Positions 1 through 8,150 are shown, counted from the stretch's first letter. The stretch: DNA of 64,000 bases from an uncultured Pseudomonas sp. (GCF_943846705.1 NZ_OX044366.1:2170001-2234000), one strand, 5' to 3'. Notes: generated by a model not told the origin, from the sequence alone. Numbers and translations are program-made.

Positions 1-1442
1 CGCGCCGCTTCATCCTGCCAGTTGGGGATCAGGCTGGTGGGCATGACGATCAGCGCCGGCTGTTGCAAGCGCCCAGCCTGATGCTCGCAGAGAATATGGC
101 CGAGCGTCTGCAGGGTTTTGCCCAGGCCCATGTCATCGGCCAGCAGGCCGCCCACGCCCAGCTCAGCCAGGCCCTGCATCCAGGCCAGGCCTTGCAGCTG
201 ATAGGCGCGCAGCTCTGCCTGCAGGCCTGGTGGCGGCTGCAAGGTGGCGCTGCCCAGGCGTTGCAGGCGCTCGGCGAAGTCGCGCAGCTGGCTGCCGCCT
301 TGCCAGCTCAGCGCGGGGCCATCTTGCAGATGATTTAGCCGCGCGGCGTCTAAACGCGACAGGCGCAGGCGTTGGCTGGACTCGCCAGGCTCGCGCACAA
401 ACAGCTCGCCGAGGGTGGCCAGCAAGGGTTTCAAGCGTGACAGCGGCAGGGCGGCGCGTTTGTGGCTGTTGGGCAGGCTGACCAGCAGCATTTCATCGTC
501 GTCGCGCTTGTTCAGTGCCTCGCCGTTGAGCAGCCAGGGTTTGTGGCGGATGGCCTGCAGCAGAATCGGCAGCAGGCTGATGCGCTGGCCCTCGACCTCG
601 ATGCCCAGCTCCAGGTCAAACCAGGTTTGCTCGGGGTCTTCCTCGACCTCGGCGTACCAGTCATCAACTTGCGCCAGGTTGAATTGGAAGTCTGGCTGCA
701 TGCGAATCTGCCAGCCTTCTTCGCGCAGTTGCGCCAGTTGCTCGCGGACAAACAGCAGCCAGGCTGCGTCGTTGACTTGCTCGTAGGCTTCACCGGCGCT
801 CTCCGGCAGGGCTTCGCTTTGCCGGAGCGAGACCAGCAGGCCGGTCTGTTGCAGGCGTTTGCGCAGCTGCGCTTCAGCGTCGAGGTTACGCACGATGCGC
901 AGGCTCAGCTCGGGGTGCTGTTTGATCAGCAGGTCTTTGCCATGCTTACCCGAGGCCAGATGGCCCTGGTAATCGAAGGCCAAGGCCGCGCGGTGCTGGG
1001 TTTGTTCCTGCATACGGCTCTTGCGGGCATCGAAGTGCACGCGCACCAGGCTGCCCAGGCTCAGCACCGGGCTCGGCTGCAGGCCCTCCAGGCGTTCTTC
1101 GCGGGCCTCCGGGCTGCTGACGATCAGCGGTGAAAGGTCGACGCCTTGCGCCTGCTGGGCTTGCAGGGTGAGTAGGGCGCTGGCCACATGTTTGCAATTG
1201 AAACCCACCGGGCAGCTGCACTTGCCACTGACGCCCCAGCCCTGGCCGTAAGGATGCAGGGTGATGCGTTGTTGGTAGGTCTGGCTGCCGGAGCCACGGC
1301 AGCTGGCCAGCAGGGTGCTGTCCTTGAGGCTGATTAGGCGGCTGCGGCCTTGCGCGGCGTAGCCCTGGCCACGTTGCAGGTCGCCCACGCCAAATTCGGC
1401 GCGCCAGTCCTCCTCACGTAGATGCAGGATATCGAGGGCCAT
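1..1442 (-). CDS. SNF2-family helicase with SWIM zinc finger, N-terminal part (cut by window edge)
   Basis: The gene reads leftward and runs out of the window, so only about the first 480 residues are visible. Near the N terminus is a SWIM zinc finger (CSCPVGFNCKHV, residues about 75-86, CxC...CxH). About 350 residues of family-specific linker follow, then the start of an SNF2 ATPase domain with Walker A motif ADDMGLGKTLQTL at about residue 434. Proteins of this architecture are ATP-driven double-stranded DNA translocases of the Swi2/Snf2 superfamily; the bacterial role is poorly defined (transcription or repair). The ATG at 1442 gives a clean start, but the frame is open further upstream and a GTG about 26 codons earlier cannot be excluded. 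The catalytic C-terminal half is not in view. Confidence 0.85.
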   Translation of the reverse strand, partial: MALDILHLREEDWRAEFGVGDLQRGQGYAAQGRSRLISLKDSTLLASCRGSGSQTYQQRITLHPYGQGWGVSGKCSCPVGFNCKHVASALLTLQAQQAQGVDLSPLIVSSPEAREERLEGLQPSPVLSLGSLVRVHFDARKSRMQEQTQHRAALAFDYQGHLASGKHGKDLLIKQHPELSLRIVRNLDAEAQLRKRLQQTGLLVSLRQSEALPESAGEAYEQVNDAAWLLFVREQLAQLREEGWQIRMQPDFQFNLAQVDDWYAEVEEDPEQTWFDLELGIEVEGQRISLLPILLQAIRHKPWLLNGEALNKRDDDEMLLVSLPNSHKRAALPLSRLKPLLATLGELFVREPGESSQRLRLSRLDAARLNHLQDGPALSWQGGSQLRDFAERLQRLGSATLQPPPGLQAELRAYQLQGLAWMQGLAELGVGGLLADDMGLGKTLQTLGHILCEHQAGRLQQPALIVMPTSLIPNWQDEAA

Positions 1443-1628
1443 CAGATGACCCTGCTGAGCGAAAAGACGAATCGTGACATGGGCAGCTTTCTCGAAGACA
1501 GCCGATGATTCTTGCACAGGCGGCCCGGCTTTAGCAGACGCTTTTCGCTGCCCGGCCGCGCCCACTCCCCTCACTTATGCGCGGGGGTGGTAATTACACT
1601 GTGTTTTGGCGAGCAGGGGCGCGGCGTA

Positions 1629-2507
1629 CTAGCGGCGTTGCAGCGCCGCGCGGTATTGCCCAGGCGTGGCATTAAACGCTTGGCGGAAGCGGTTGTTGAA
1701 ATGACTGGCGCTGGCAAAACCACAGGCCATGGCGACCTCGAGCAGCGGCTGGGTGGTGTATTGCAGCAGCTGCTGGGCATGGCGCAAACGCTGCGCCAGT
1801 ACATAGCGATGCGGCGGTAGACCAAAACTGAGTTGGAACATCCTGGCGAAGTGGTATTCGGAGAGCGCACATAACCCGGCCAGCTGGCCCAGGCTGAGCG
1901 GCTCGGCCAGATTGGCCTGGATAAACTCGCGCACTCGCCGGCGCTGCATGGGCGCTAGGCCGCCCGTCAGGCGCAAACCTTCCCGGCGGCCCACTTGGGA
2001 GAGCAGGGCGTGGCTGATCAAGCCGTGGGCCAGGCTGCTGCTGAGCAGACGCTCGGCCGGCTCATTCCAGTCAAGTTGGCTGAGCTGGCGGAAGCGCTGG
2101 GCCTGCTGCGGGTCATCGAGAAAGGTGCCTTCGCGCAGTTCCAGTTCACGCGGTTCGCGGTCGAGCAGGTGGGCGGCAGCCAGGGCGAACTGTTCCTGGC
2201 TGACATACAGGTGGGCCAGCTGGATTTTGCCGTTGATCACCCAGGCCGACTGATGCCCGGCCGGGAGGATGCACAGTTTGTTCGGTGCACCCTTGCTGGA
2301 CGGGTTTTCACGGCGGAAGCTGCCGGTGCCGTAGGCCAGGTAGCAGGACAGTGTGTGGTGGCTGGGTGCCTGGTAGTCGCGGGCATCATCGCGGTTGCTC
2401 CACACCGCCGCCGCCAACCCGTCACCCAGCTCGGCGCTGCGCTGCAGCTGAGCATTGGGCGAGCTGTGCATGCTCTGGAAAACCTGTAAGTGTTCGAGTG
2501 GCGCCAT
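1629..2507 (-). CDS. AraC-family transcriptional regulator
   Basis: This 292-residue protein has an N-terminal effector-type region and a C-terminal AraC/XylS DNA-binding domain (about residues 195-290) with two helix-turn-helix units. The first is around LSLGQLAGLCALSEYHFAR and the second around PLLEVAMACGFASASHFNNR, followed by the family ending FNATPGQYR. The start at 2507 is favoured over one 11 codons upstream because GGAGG sits 5 nt before it. A GCAAG direct repeat with 10-bp spacing lies 57-81 bp upstream (2564-2588). A near copy lies upstream of the EamA transporter gene at 8273, suggesting that this protein regulates both itself and that transporter. The arsenic genes in between are probably not its targets. 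The ligand is unknown. Confidence 0.9.
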   Translation of the reverse strand: MAPLEHLQVFQSMHSSPNAQLQRSAELGDGLAAAVWSNRDDARDYQAPSHHTLSCYLAYGTGSFRRENPSSKGAPNKLCILPAGHQSAWVINGKIQLAHLYVSQEQFALAAAHLLDREPRELELREGTFLDDPQQAQRFRQLSQLDWNEPAERLLSSSLAHGLISHALLSQVGRREGLRLTGGLAPMQRRRVREFIQANLAEPLSLGQLAGLCALSEYHFARMFQLSFGLPPHRYVLAQRLRHAQQLLQYTTQPLLEVAMACGFASASHFNNRFRQAFNATPGQYRAALQRR

Positions 2508-2563
2508 ACATCCTCCGTCGCCCCATGCTACGCCGGGCATGGCCGCCTGCCAGCCCCGCAGTC

Positions 2564-2588
2564 ATAAAAAGCGCAAGAATCTGCAAGC
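2564..2588. promoter_or_regulatory. Putative AraC-type operator, copy 1
   Basis: The sequence reads ATAAAAAGCGCAAG, then AATC, then TGCAAGC. It holds two GCAAG half-sites exactly 10 bp apart (2573 and 2583), the one-helical-turn direct-repeat geometry usual for AraC-family sites. It matches 22 of 25 bases with 8196-8220. It lies between the acr3 stop codon and the AraC regulator start, in the regulator's promoter region. Confidence 0.55.
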
Positions 2589-2603
2589 GTGGTGCAGTAA
2601 CAA

Positions 2604-3671
2604 TCAGGCTTTGCGTTCGTACCAGCCCTTGCTGTTATTAACCATGCGCACCAGCCAGAGCATCACCGGCACCTCGATCAGTACACCGACCACCGTGGCC
2701 AGTGCAGCACCCGAGTTGAAGCCATACAGCACAATGGCCACGGCTACCGCCAGCTCGAAGAAGTTCGAGGCACCGATCATCGCGGCAGGGCCGGCGATGT
2801 CGTGGCGCACCTTGAGTTGGCGGCACAGCCAATAGCCCAGTGCGGCGATAAACAGGGTTTGCAGCAGAATCGGCACTGCCAGTATGGCGATGATCAGCGG
2901 TTGTTCGACGATGGTCTGACCCTGAAAGGAAAACAGCAGCATCAGGGTGGCCAGGAGGGCGAGGATGGAGAACGGACCTATGCGCGCCAGCGTCGCCTGT
3001 AATGCGGCTTCGCCCCGGCGCAGACGGCGTGCGCGGATAAACTGAGCAATCGCCAGCGGGATGACGATGTACATCAGCACCGACAGCAGCAGGGTGTCCC
3101 AGGGCACCGGGATCGACGACACGCCGAGCAGCAGGGCGACGATCGGCGCGAAGGCGAACACCATCACCAGATCATTGATCGCCACCTGGGTTAGGGTGAA
3201 GTTGGCGTTGCCCTTACACAGGTTGCTCCAGACGAACACCATGGCGGTGCAGGGTGCTGCGCCGAGCAGAATCAGCCCGGCCACATAACTGTCGATCTGC
3301 TCGGCTGGCAGCCAGTCGGCGAACACATGACGCAGAAACAGCCAGGCCATAAACGCCATGGTGAACGGCTTGATCAGCCAGTTGATGCTCAGGGTCACGC
3401 CCAGGCCGGCGCGTTGCTGATAGATCTCGCCGATGGCGCTGAAGTCGATCTTCATCAGCATGGGGATGATCATCACCCAGATCAGCAGGCCCACCGGGAT
3501 ATTCACCTGGGCGACCTCCAGCGCTCCCACGGCCTGTGCTGCCTCGGGTGCAAACAGGCCGAGCAGGGTGCCGCCACCGATGCAGAGAAACACCCAGAGG
3601 CTCAGGTAACGCTCGAACAAACCCAGCGGCGAGCCGGCCCGAGGCGCTACGGATTGAATGGCGTTGGTCAT
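2604..3671 (-). CDS. acr3: ACR3-family arsenite efflux permease
   Basis: This 355-residue inner-membrane protein has about ten hydrophobic segments and is a member of the bile/arsenite/riboflavin transporter superfamily. It carries the ACR3 hallmark loop GAAPCTAMVFVWSNLCKG with the conserved transport cysteine (about Cys141), and the late-helix glutamate in VLIEVPVM that is essential in characterised ACR3 proteins. It exports As(III), driven by the proton motive force. Start 3671 (MTNAIQ) is preferred over an upstream ATG because AAGGAAG lies 7 nt before it. It is transcribed divergently from the arsC-arsR fusion gene across a 144-bp gap, so both should respond to arsenite through the same repressor. 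Its stop codon lies only 15 bp from a putative AraC operator. Confidence 0.95.
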   Translation of the reverse strand: MTNAIQSVAPRAGSPLGLFERYLSLWVFLCIGGGTLLGLFAPEAAQAVGALEVAQVNIPVGLLIWVMIIPMLMKIDFSAIGEIYQQRAGLGVTLSINWLIKPFTMAFMAWLFLRHVFADWLPAEQIDSYVAGLILLGAAPCTAMVFVWSNLCKGNANFTLTQVAINDLVMVFAFAPIVALLLGVSSIPVPWDTLLLSVLMYIVIPLAIAQFIRARRLRRGEAALQATLARIGPFSILALLATLMLLFSFQGQTIVEQPLIIAILAVPILLQTLFIAALGYWLCRQLKVRHDIAGPAAMIGASNFFELAVAVAIVLYGFNSGAALATVVGVLIEVPVMLWLVRMVNNSKGWYERKA

Positions 3672-3755
3672 GCAGGCTTCCTTAGGTCGAGTCACGGGTC
3701 ATGTCCGCTATACGCGGTATTGATCTGGGTTGGTTCAGTTGGGCTGAATATACGG

Positions 3756-3784
3756 TTTACAAGATATATGGTTTTAAATATATT
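3756..3784 (+). promoter_or_regulatory. Sigma-70 promoter of the ars operon
   Basis: A TTTACA -35 box (3756-3761) and TATATT -10 box (3779-3784) are separated by exactly 17 bp, 31 bp before the arsC-arsR start codon. The spacer and flanks contain an imperfect tandem motif (ATATACGGTTT at 3749-3759 and ATATATGGTTT at 3764-3774). This is a reasonable candidate for the ArsR operator because it would cover the polymerase site. The predicted transcript start near 3791 excludes an upstream in-frame ATG at 3769. Confidence 0.65.
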
Positions 3785-3815
3785 CGCCAAATCGTATTTG
3801 CGTGAGGCCATCCCC

Positions 3816-4589
3816 ATGAGCCAAAAGATTCGCGTGTTGTTCCTCTGTGTGGCTAATGCCGCCCGCTCCCAGTTGGCCGAGGCCCTGCTGCGTCATACCG
3901 ACTCTGAAGGCTACGAGGCCTTTAGCGCCGGCACCCAGCCGAGTGAGGTTGATCCGCGTGCCCGTTTAGCGCTGGAGCAGCTGGGGATAAACACTGAGGG
4001 CCTGCACAGCAAACCGCTGGAGAGCTTCGACGGTCAGCAGTTCGATTATGTGATCACCCTGTGTGATAAGTCCGCCTTCGAGTGCAGCACCCTGCCGGGT
4101 GCCGGCGAATACATCGCCTGGGACTTTGAGGACCCGGCCAGCAGTCAGCAGCCGAACGCTTACAAAACCACCCTCCAGCAGATCCATGAACGCATCAAAA
4201 TGTTCGTGCTGGTCAAGAGCAAGGCCAGTGCGCCTGTGCAGACACTGGCCCCGGTCACCTTGTTCAAGTGCCTGGCTGATGACACCCGCACGCGCATGAC
4301 CCAGTTGATCGTTCAGGAGGGTGAGTTGTGCGTCTGCGAGCTGACTGTTGCGCTGCAGGAGAGTCAGCCGAAGATCTCCCGTCACCTGGCCCAGTTGCGC
4401 AGCTGCGGGCTGTTGCAAGACCGGCGTGCCGGGCAGTGGGTGTATTACCGCCTGCATCCGCAGTTGCCCGCCTGGATCAGTGAACTTTTGGCGCAAGTGC
4501 TCAAGGCCGATGACCCACAACTGGCCGAAGATCGCCTGCGTTTGCACAGCATGCGTGACCGCCCTGACCGTGCGGCGCTGTGCAGCTAA
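3816..4589 (+). CDS. ArsC-ArsR fusion: thioredoxin-type arsenate reductase joined to an ArsR repressor
   Basis: One 257-residue reading frame joins two usually separate proteins. Residues 1-135 form a low-molecular-weight-phosphatase-type arsenate reductase: the P-loop CVANAARS begins at Cys11, and the redox pair Cys83 (TLC) and Cys90 (FEC) matches the spacing of the thioredoxin-coupled ArsC family, so all three catalytic cysteines are present. Residues about 148-230 form an ArsR/SmtB winged helix with the arsenite-sensing motif ELCVCEL (Cys172, Cys174) and recognition region QPKISRHLAQLRSCGLL. The predicted role is to reduce As(V) to As(III) and to repress the two divergent ars promoters until As(III) binds. 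The start at 3816 matches the ArsC N terminus; the frame is open upstream, but the promoter lies there. arsH follows after 23 bp. Confidence 0.93.
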   Translation: MSQKIRVLFLCVANAARSQLAEALLRHTDSEGYEAFSAGTQPSEVDPRARLALEQLGINTEGLHSKPLESFDGQQFDYVITLCDKSAFECSTLPGAGEYIAWDFEDPASSQQPNAYKTTLQQIHERIKMFVLVKSKASAPVQTLAPVTLFKCLADDTRTRMTQLIVQEGELCVCELTVALQESQPKISRHLAQLRSCGLLQDRRAGQWVYYRLHPQLPAWISELLAQVLKADDPQLAEDRLRLHSMRDRPDRAALCS

Positions 4590-4612
4590 CGCCCTATTTC
4601 TGGAGAAAAATT

Positions 4613-5314
4613 ATGCTCCCCGATCTGCCGAATATCGTTGCGCAGCTGCTGGATATCACCCCCCAGGATAAAGCGGCGGCGCAGCACAAGCCGCGCATCC
4701 TGCTGCTCTATGGCTCCAACCGGGAGCGCTCCTATAGCCGCTTACTGACTGAGGAGGCGGCGCGGCTGCTTGAGCAGCTCGGTGCCGAAGCGCGGATCTT
4801 CAACCCCAGTGGCCTGCCGCTGCCGGATGACGCGCCCGAGGGCCACCCCAAGGTGCAGGAATTACGCGAGCTGGTGCTGTGGAGTGAGGGCATGGTCTGG
4901 TGCTCGCCGGAGCGGCATGGCGCGATGACCGGCGTATTCAAAGCGCAGATTGACTGGATCCCTTTGGCCATGGGGGCGGTACGGCCAAGCCAGGGAAAAA
5001 CCCTGGCGCTGATGCAGGTGTCCGGTGGTTCGCAATCCTTTAATGCACTGAACCAGATGCGCGTGCTGGGGCGTTGGATGCGCATGTTCACCATCCCCAA
5101 TCAGTCCTCGGTGGCCAAAGCCTTTCTCGAATTTGATGAGGCGGGGCGGATGAAGCCCTCGGCCTATTACGACCGGGTGGTGGATGTGATGGAGGAACTG
5201 GTCAAGTTCACCCTGCTGTTGCGCGGCCAGGCGGACTACCTGGTGGACCGCTATTCCGAGCGCAAGGAATCGGCTGAGCAGCTGTCCAAACGGGTCAATC
5301 AGGCGTCTATTTAA
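4613..5314 (+). CDS. arsH: ArsH NADPH-dependent FMN reductase (organoarsenical oxidase)
   Basis: This 233-residue flavodoxin-fold protein has the FMN phosphate-binding motif YGSNRERSYSR near residue 34 and the ArsH block SPERHGAMTGVFKAQIDW. Characterised ArsH proteins use NADPH and FMN to oxidise trivalent methyl- and aromatic arsenicals to less toxic pentavalent forms, in the cytoplasm. The start at 4613 has GGAGA about 6 nt upstream and is preferred over an in-frame ATG at 4580 that would overlap the preceding gene. It is the second gene of the ars operon. Confidence 0.95.
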   Translation: MLPDLPNIVAQLLDITPQDKAAAQHKPRILLLYGSNRERSYSRLLTEEAARLLEQLGAEARIFNPSGLPLPDDAPEGHPKVQELRELVLWSEGMVWCSPERHGAMTGVFKAQIDWIPLAMGAVRPSQGKTLALMQVSGGSQSFNALNQMRVLGRWMRMFTIPNQSSVAKAFLEFDEAGRMKPSAYYDRVVDVMEELVKFTLLLRGQADYLVDRYSERKESAEQLSKRVNQASI

Positions 5315-5332
5315 CTTTCAGGGACCATCAGC

Positions 5333-5392
5333 ATGTCGCATTTCTTCGGCACTCTCAGCATCTGCGCTAACCCAGTTTGGAGATTGAGGTGA
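5333..5392 (+). CDS. Possible 19-residue leader ORF ahead of ynfA
   Basis: An ATG at 5333 with AGGGA 8 nt upstream opens a 19-codon frame (begins MSHFFGTLSICANP). Its TGA stop (5390-5392) overlaps the GTG start of ynfA as GTGA. That geometry would couple ynfA translation to the mini-ORF. There is no homology evidence, and the frame may be chance. Confidence 0.3.
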   Translation: MSHFFGTLSICANPVWRLR

Positions 5393-5721
5393 GCCTGCTC
5401 AACACCCTCGGTTTGTTCGCGCTCACGGCTGTGGCTGAAATCCTGGGCTGCTATCTGCCCTATTTATGGCTGAAACAGGGCAAGAGCATCTGGCTGCTGC
5501 TACCGGCCGCAGCCTCGCTGGCGTTGTTTGTCTGGCTGCTGAGCCTGCACCCAACCGCCACCGGGCGAGTGTATGCGGCGTATGGCGGGGTGTATGTCGC
5601 CACGGCCATTGTTTGGTTGTGGCTGGTGGATGGCATTCGCCCCAGCCACTGGGATTTGCTCGGGGCCGCTGTGGCCTTGTTCGGCATGGCGATCATCATG
5701 TTCGCCCCGCGTTCTGTTTAA
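5389..5721 (+). CDS. YnfA/UPF0060-family small membrane protein
   Basis: This 110-residue, very hydrophobic protein has four predicted transmembrane helices and the family features AEILGCYLPYLWL near the N terminus and YAAYGGVYVATAIVWLWLVDG in the middle. YnfA proteins are relatives of small multidrug resistance exporters. The GTG at 5389 has GGAG 6 nt upstream and gives the normal family length; a TTG at 5377 is less likely. Its position between arsH and gap, on the same strand with short gaps, suggests co-transcription with the ars genes, so a role in export of an arsenical or another toxic cation is possible but not shown. Confidence 0.85.
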   Translation: MSLLNTLGLFALTAVAEILGCYLPYLWLKQGKSIWLLLPAAASLALFVWLLSLHPTATGRVYAAYGGVYVATAIVWLWLVDGIRPSHWDLLGAAVALFGMAIIMFAPRSV

Positions 5722-5743
5722 TCACTTAGCGAGACCATTACCC

Positions 5744-6745
5744 ATGGCTATCAAAGTAGGTATCAACGGTTTTGGCCGCATCGGCCGTCTGGCATTGCGC
5801 GCGGCTTGGGGCTGGCCGGAGTTTGAGTTTGTGCAGATCAACGACCCGGCCGGCGATGCCGCGACCCACGCCCATCTGCTGAATTTCGACTCGGTGCATG
5901 GCCGCTGGCAGCATGAGGCGAGCAGCGCAGGCGAGTGCATCCTGATCGACGGCAAGTCGATCAAGGTCAGCGCTAACAAAGCTATCGCCGATACCGATTG
6001 GAGCGGTTGCGACCTGGTGATCGAGGCCAGCGGCAAGATGAAGACCGTGGCGGTGCTGCAAGGCTATCTCGACCAGGGCGTGAAGCGTGTGGTGGTCAGT
6101 GCGCCGGTGAAAGAGGCCGGCGCGTTGAATATCGTCTTGGGCGTTAACCAGCAGCTGTTTGATCCGGCGCTGCATCGCATCGTTACCGCCGCGTCGTGCA
6201 CCACCAACTGCCTGGCCCCGGTGGTTAAGGTGATCCATGAGAACCTCGGTATCCGCCATGGCTCAATCACCACCATCCACGACCTGACCAACACCCAGAG
6301 CATTCTCGACCAGCCGCATAAGGACCTGCGCCGCGCGCGGGCCAGTGGCATGAGCCTGATCCCCACCAGCACCGGCTCGGCCACGGCGATTGCCGAAATC
6401 TTCCCCGAGCTGCGCGGCAAGCTGAATGGCCATGCGGTGCGCGTACCCCTAGCTAACGCTTCGTTGACGGATTGCGTCTTTGAGATCGAGCGGGCGACCA
6501 CGGTGGAGGAGGTCAACGCCTTATTTAAGGCGGCTGCCGCTGGGCCGCTGGCTGGCATCCTCGGTTATGAAGAGCGCCCGCTGGTGTCCATCGACTACCG
6601 CAGCGACCCGCGCTCCTCGATCATCGACGCGCTGTCGACCATGGTGGTCAACGGCACTCAGGTGAAGTTGTATGCCTGGTACGACAACGAATGGGGCTAC
6701 GCCAACCGTACTGTCGAGTTGGCGCGGCTGGTCGGTGCGGCCTAA
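5744..6745 (+). CDS. gap: Glyceraldehyde-3-phosphate dehydrogenase of the ArsJ arsenate-export pair
   Basis: This 333-residue GAPDH has an N-terminal NAD-binding Rossmann motif (GINGFGRIGR, residues 6-15) and catalytic Cys152 in SCTTNC. In ars clusters this enzyme uses arsenate in place of phosphate on glyceraldehyde-3-phosphate, making unstable 1-arseno-3-phosphoglycerate. The ArsJ permease exports this product, which then decays to arsenate outside the cell. The ArsJ gene is the next gene downstream, which points to this resistance role rather than central glycolysis. The start at 5744 is the conserved MAIKVGINGFG. A 178-bp gap holding a palindromic repeat separates it from arsJ. Confidence 0.92.
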   Translation: MAIKVGINGFGRIGRLALRAAWGWPEFEFVQINDPAGDAATHAHLLNFDSVHGRWQHEASSAGECILIDGKSIKVSANKAIADTDWSGCDLVIEASGKMKTVAVLQGYLDQGVKRVVVSAPVKEAGALNIVLGVNQQLFDPALHRIVTAASCTTNCLAPVVKVIHENLGIRHGSITTIHDLTNTQSILDQPHKDLRRARASGMSLIPTSTGSATAIAEIFPELRGKLNGHAVRVPLANASLTDCVFEIERATTVEEVNALFKAAAAGPLAGILGYEERPLVSIDYRSDPRSSIIDALSTMVVNGTQVKLYAWYDNEWGYANRTVELARLVGAA

Positions 6746-6754
6746 CGAGGCCAA

Positions 6755-6871
6755 CCTAGGATGGGTTGAGACGCTTGCGCAAGTCTGCCTAGCGGATAGC
6801 GGGCATTGCGCGTCGATACCCATCTGGCGTAGCCGATTTTGATGGGTATCGCTGCGCTCCACCCATCCTAC
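6755..6871. repeat. Palindromic intergenic repeat, copy A (between gap and arsJ)
   Basis: The element is about 117 bp with inverted ends: CCTAGGATGGGTTGAG at the left and a CTCCACCCATCCTAC counterpart at the right. A second internal stem pairs GATACCCATC (6815-6824) with GATGGGTATC (6841-6850). Its right 31 bp match copy B (42872-42902) at 26 positions. It resembles the short palindromic elements scattered through Pseudomonas genomes and splits an otherwise tight gene pair. Confidence 0.75.
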
Positions 6872-6923
6872 TCAAACCAGCTCATAGCCCTTTTATAATC
6901 CTCACTTGAGCGGAACACTGCCT

Positions 6924-8150
6924 ATGCTCGCCTTATCCCGTCTAGCCCCTGAGGTGCGCCAATACTTGCTGGTTACTGGCAACTATTGGGCCTTTACCCT
7001 GACGGACGGCGCACTGCGCATGCTGGTGGTGCTGCATTTTCACCGCCTCGGTTACACGCCGTTGGCGATTGCCGCGCTGTTTCTGTTCTACGAGATTTTT
7101 GGCGTGGTGACCAATCTGCTCGGTGGCTACCTCGGCGCACGGTTGGGGCTCAATCGCACCATGAATATCGGTCTGGGCCTGCAGGTCGTGGCCTTGTTGA
7201 TGCTCACGGTGCCGGCGGCCTGGCTGACCATCCCCTGGGTGATGGGCGCGCAGGCGCTGTCCGGTATCGCCAAAGACCTGAACAAGATGAGCGCGAAAAG
7301 CTCAATCAAACTGCTGGTGCCGGGCGACCAGCAGGGCACCTTGTATCAGTGGGTGGCGATCCTCACCGGCTCGAAGAATGCGCTCAAGGGCGCGGGCTTC
7401 TTCCTCGGTGGTGCGCTGTTGGCGCTGCTCGGTTTTAGCGGCGCGGTGCTGGCCATGGCTGCTGTGCTGGCGCTGGTCTGGCTGGCCAGTCTGCTGTTGT
7501 TGAAAAAGGACTTGGGCAAGGCCAAAGCCAAGCCGAAGTTCCGTGAGCTGCTGTCGAAAAGCCGGGCGCTCAACCTGCTCTCGGCGGCGCGGTTATTTCT
7601 CTTTGGTGCGCGGGATGTATGGTTTGTCGTGGCGCTGCCGGTGTATCTAGCCAGTGTATTTGGCTGGGATGTGTGGCTGGTCGGCGGTTTTCTTGCGGTC
7701 TGGGTGATTGGCTACGGCATCGTGCAGTCCTTCGCTCCAGCCATTACCGGCAAAGCCAGTGGCCAGTTGCCGGATGGTCGCGCGGCGTTTGTCTGGGCCG
7801 CGCTATTGGCTGGCTTGCCGGCGGCGATAGCCCTGGGCCTGGGCAGTGACTTATCAGCGCAGTGGGTACTGCTCGGTGGGCTTATGGTGTTTGGCGTGCT
7901 GTTTGCGGTGAACTCCTCGCTGCACAGCTATTTGATCGTCAGCTACGCCAAGGAAGACGGCGTGTCGCTGGATGTGGGCTTCTATTACATGGCCAACGCC
8001 TTGGGCCGGCTGCTCGGCACGTTGCTCTCCGGCTGGGTGTATCAGGCCTATGGCTTGGAGGCCTGTCTGTGGATTTCCTCGGCTTTTGTTCTGCTCGCGG
8101 CGCTGATTTCCCTCGGGTTGCCTCGGTATCAGGCAACGGCTCAGCGCTGA
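6924..8150 (+). CDS. arsJ: ArsJ major-facilitator permease for 1-arseno-3-phosphoglycerate
   Basis: This 408-residue membrane protein has about eleven to twelve hydrophobic helices. It is recognisable as ArsJ from its N-terminal block (YWAFTLTDGALRMLVVLHFH), the loop SGIAKDLNKMSAKSSIK, and its place directly after an ars-linked GAPDH. ArsJ exports 1-arseno-3-phosphoglycerate, so the pair acts as an arsenate efflux pathway that complements ArsC/Acr3. The start at 6924 is the first ATG; a TTG at 6906 is possible but has no better ribosome site. Transcription may come through the gap gene or from within the intervening repeat. Confidence 0.92.
   Translation: MLALSRLAPEVRQYLLVTGNYWAFTLTDGALRMLVVLHFHRLGYTPLAIAALFLFYEIFGVVTNLLGGYLGARLGLNRTMNIGLGLQVVALLMLTVPAAWLTIPWVMGAQALSGIAKDLNKMSAKSSIKLLVPGDQQGTLYQWVAILTGSKNALKGAGFFLGGALLALLGFSGAVLAMAAVLALVWLASLLLLKKDLGKAKAKPKFRELLSKSRALNLLSAARLFLFGARDVWFVVALPVYLASVFGWDVWLVGGFLAVWVIGYGIVQSFAPAITGKASGQLPDGRAAFVWAALLAGLPAAIALGLGSDLSAQWVLLGGLMVFGVLFAVNSSLHSYLIVSYAKEDGVSLDVGFYYMANALGRLLGTLLSGWVYQAYGLEACLWISSAFVLLAALISLGLPRYQATAQR

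Noticed and set aside
3327..3815. Upstream extension of the ArsC-ArsR frame
   Set aside because: It would run through acr3 on the opposite strand and through the ars promoter; the protein sequence before MSQKIR is unrelated to ArsC.
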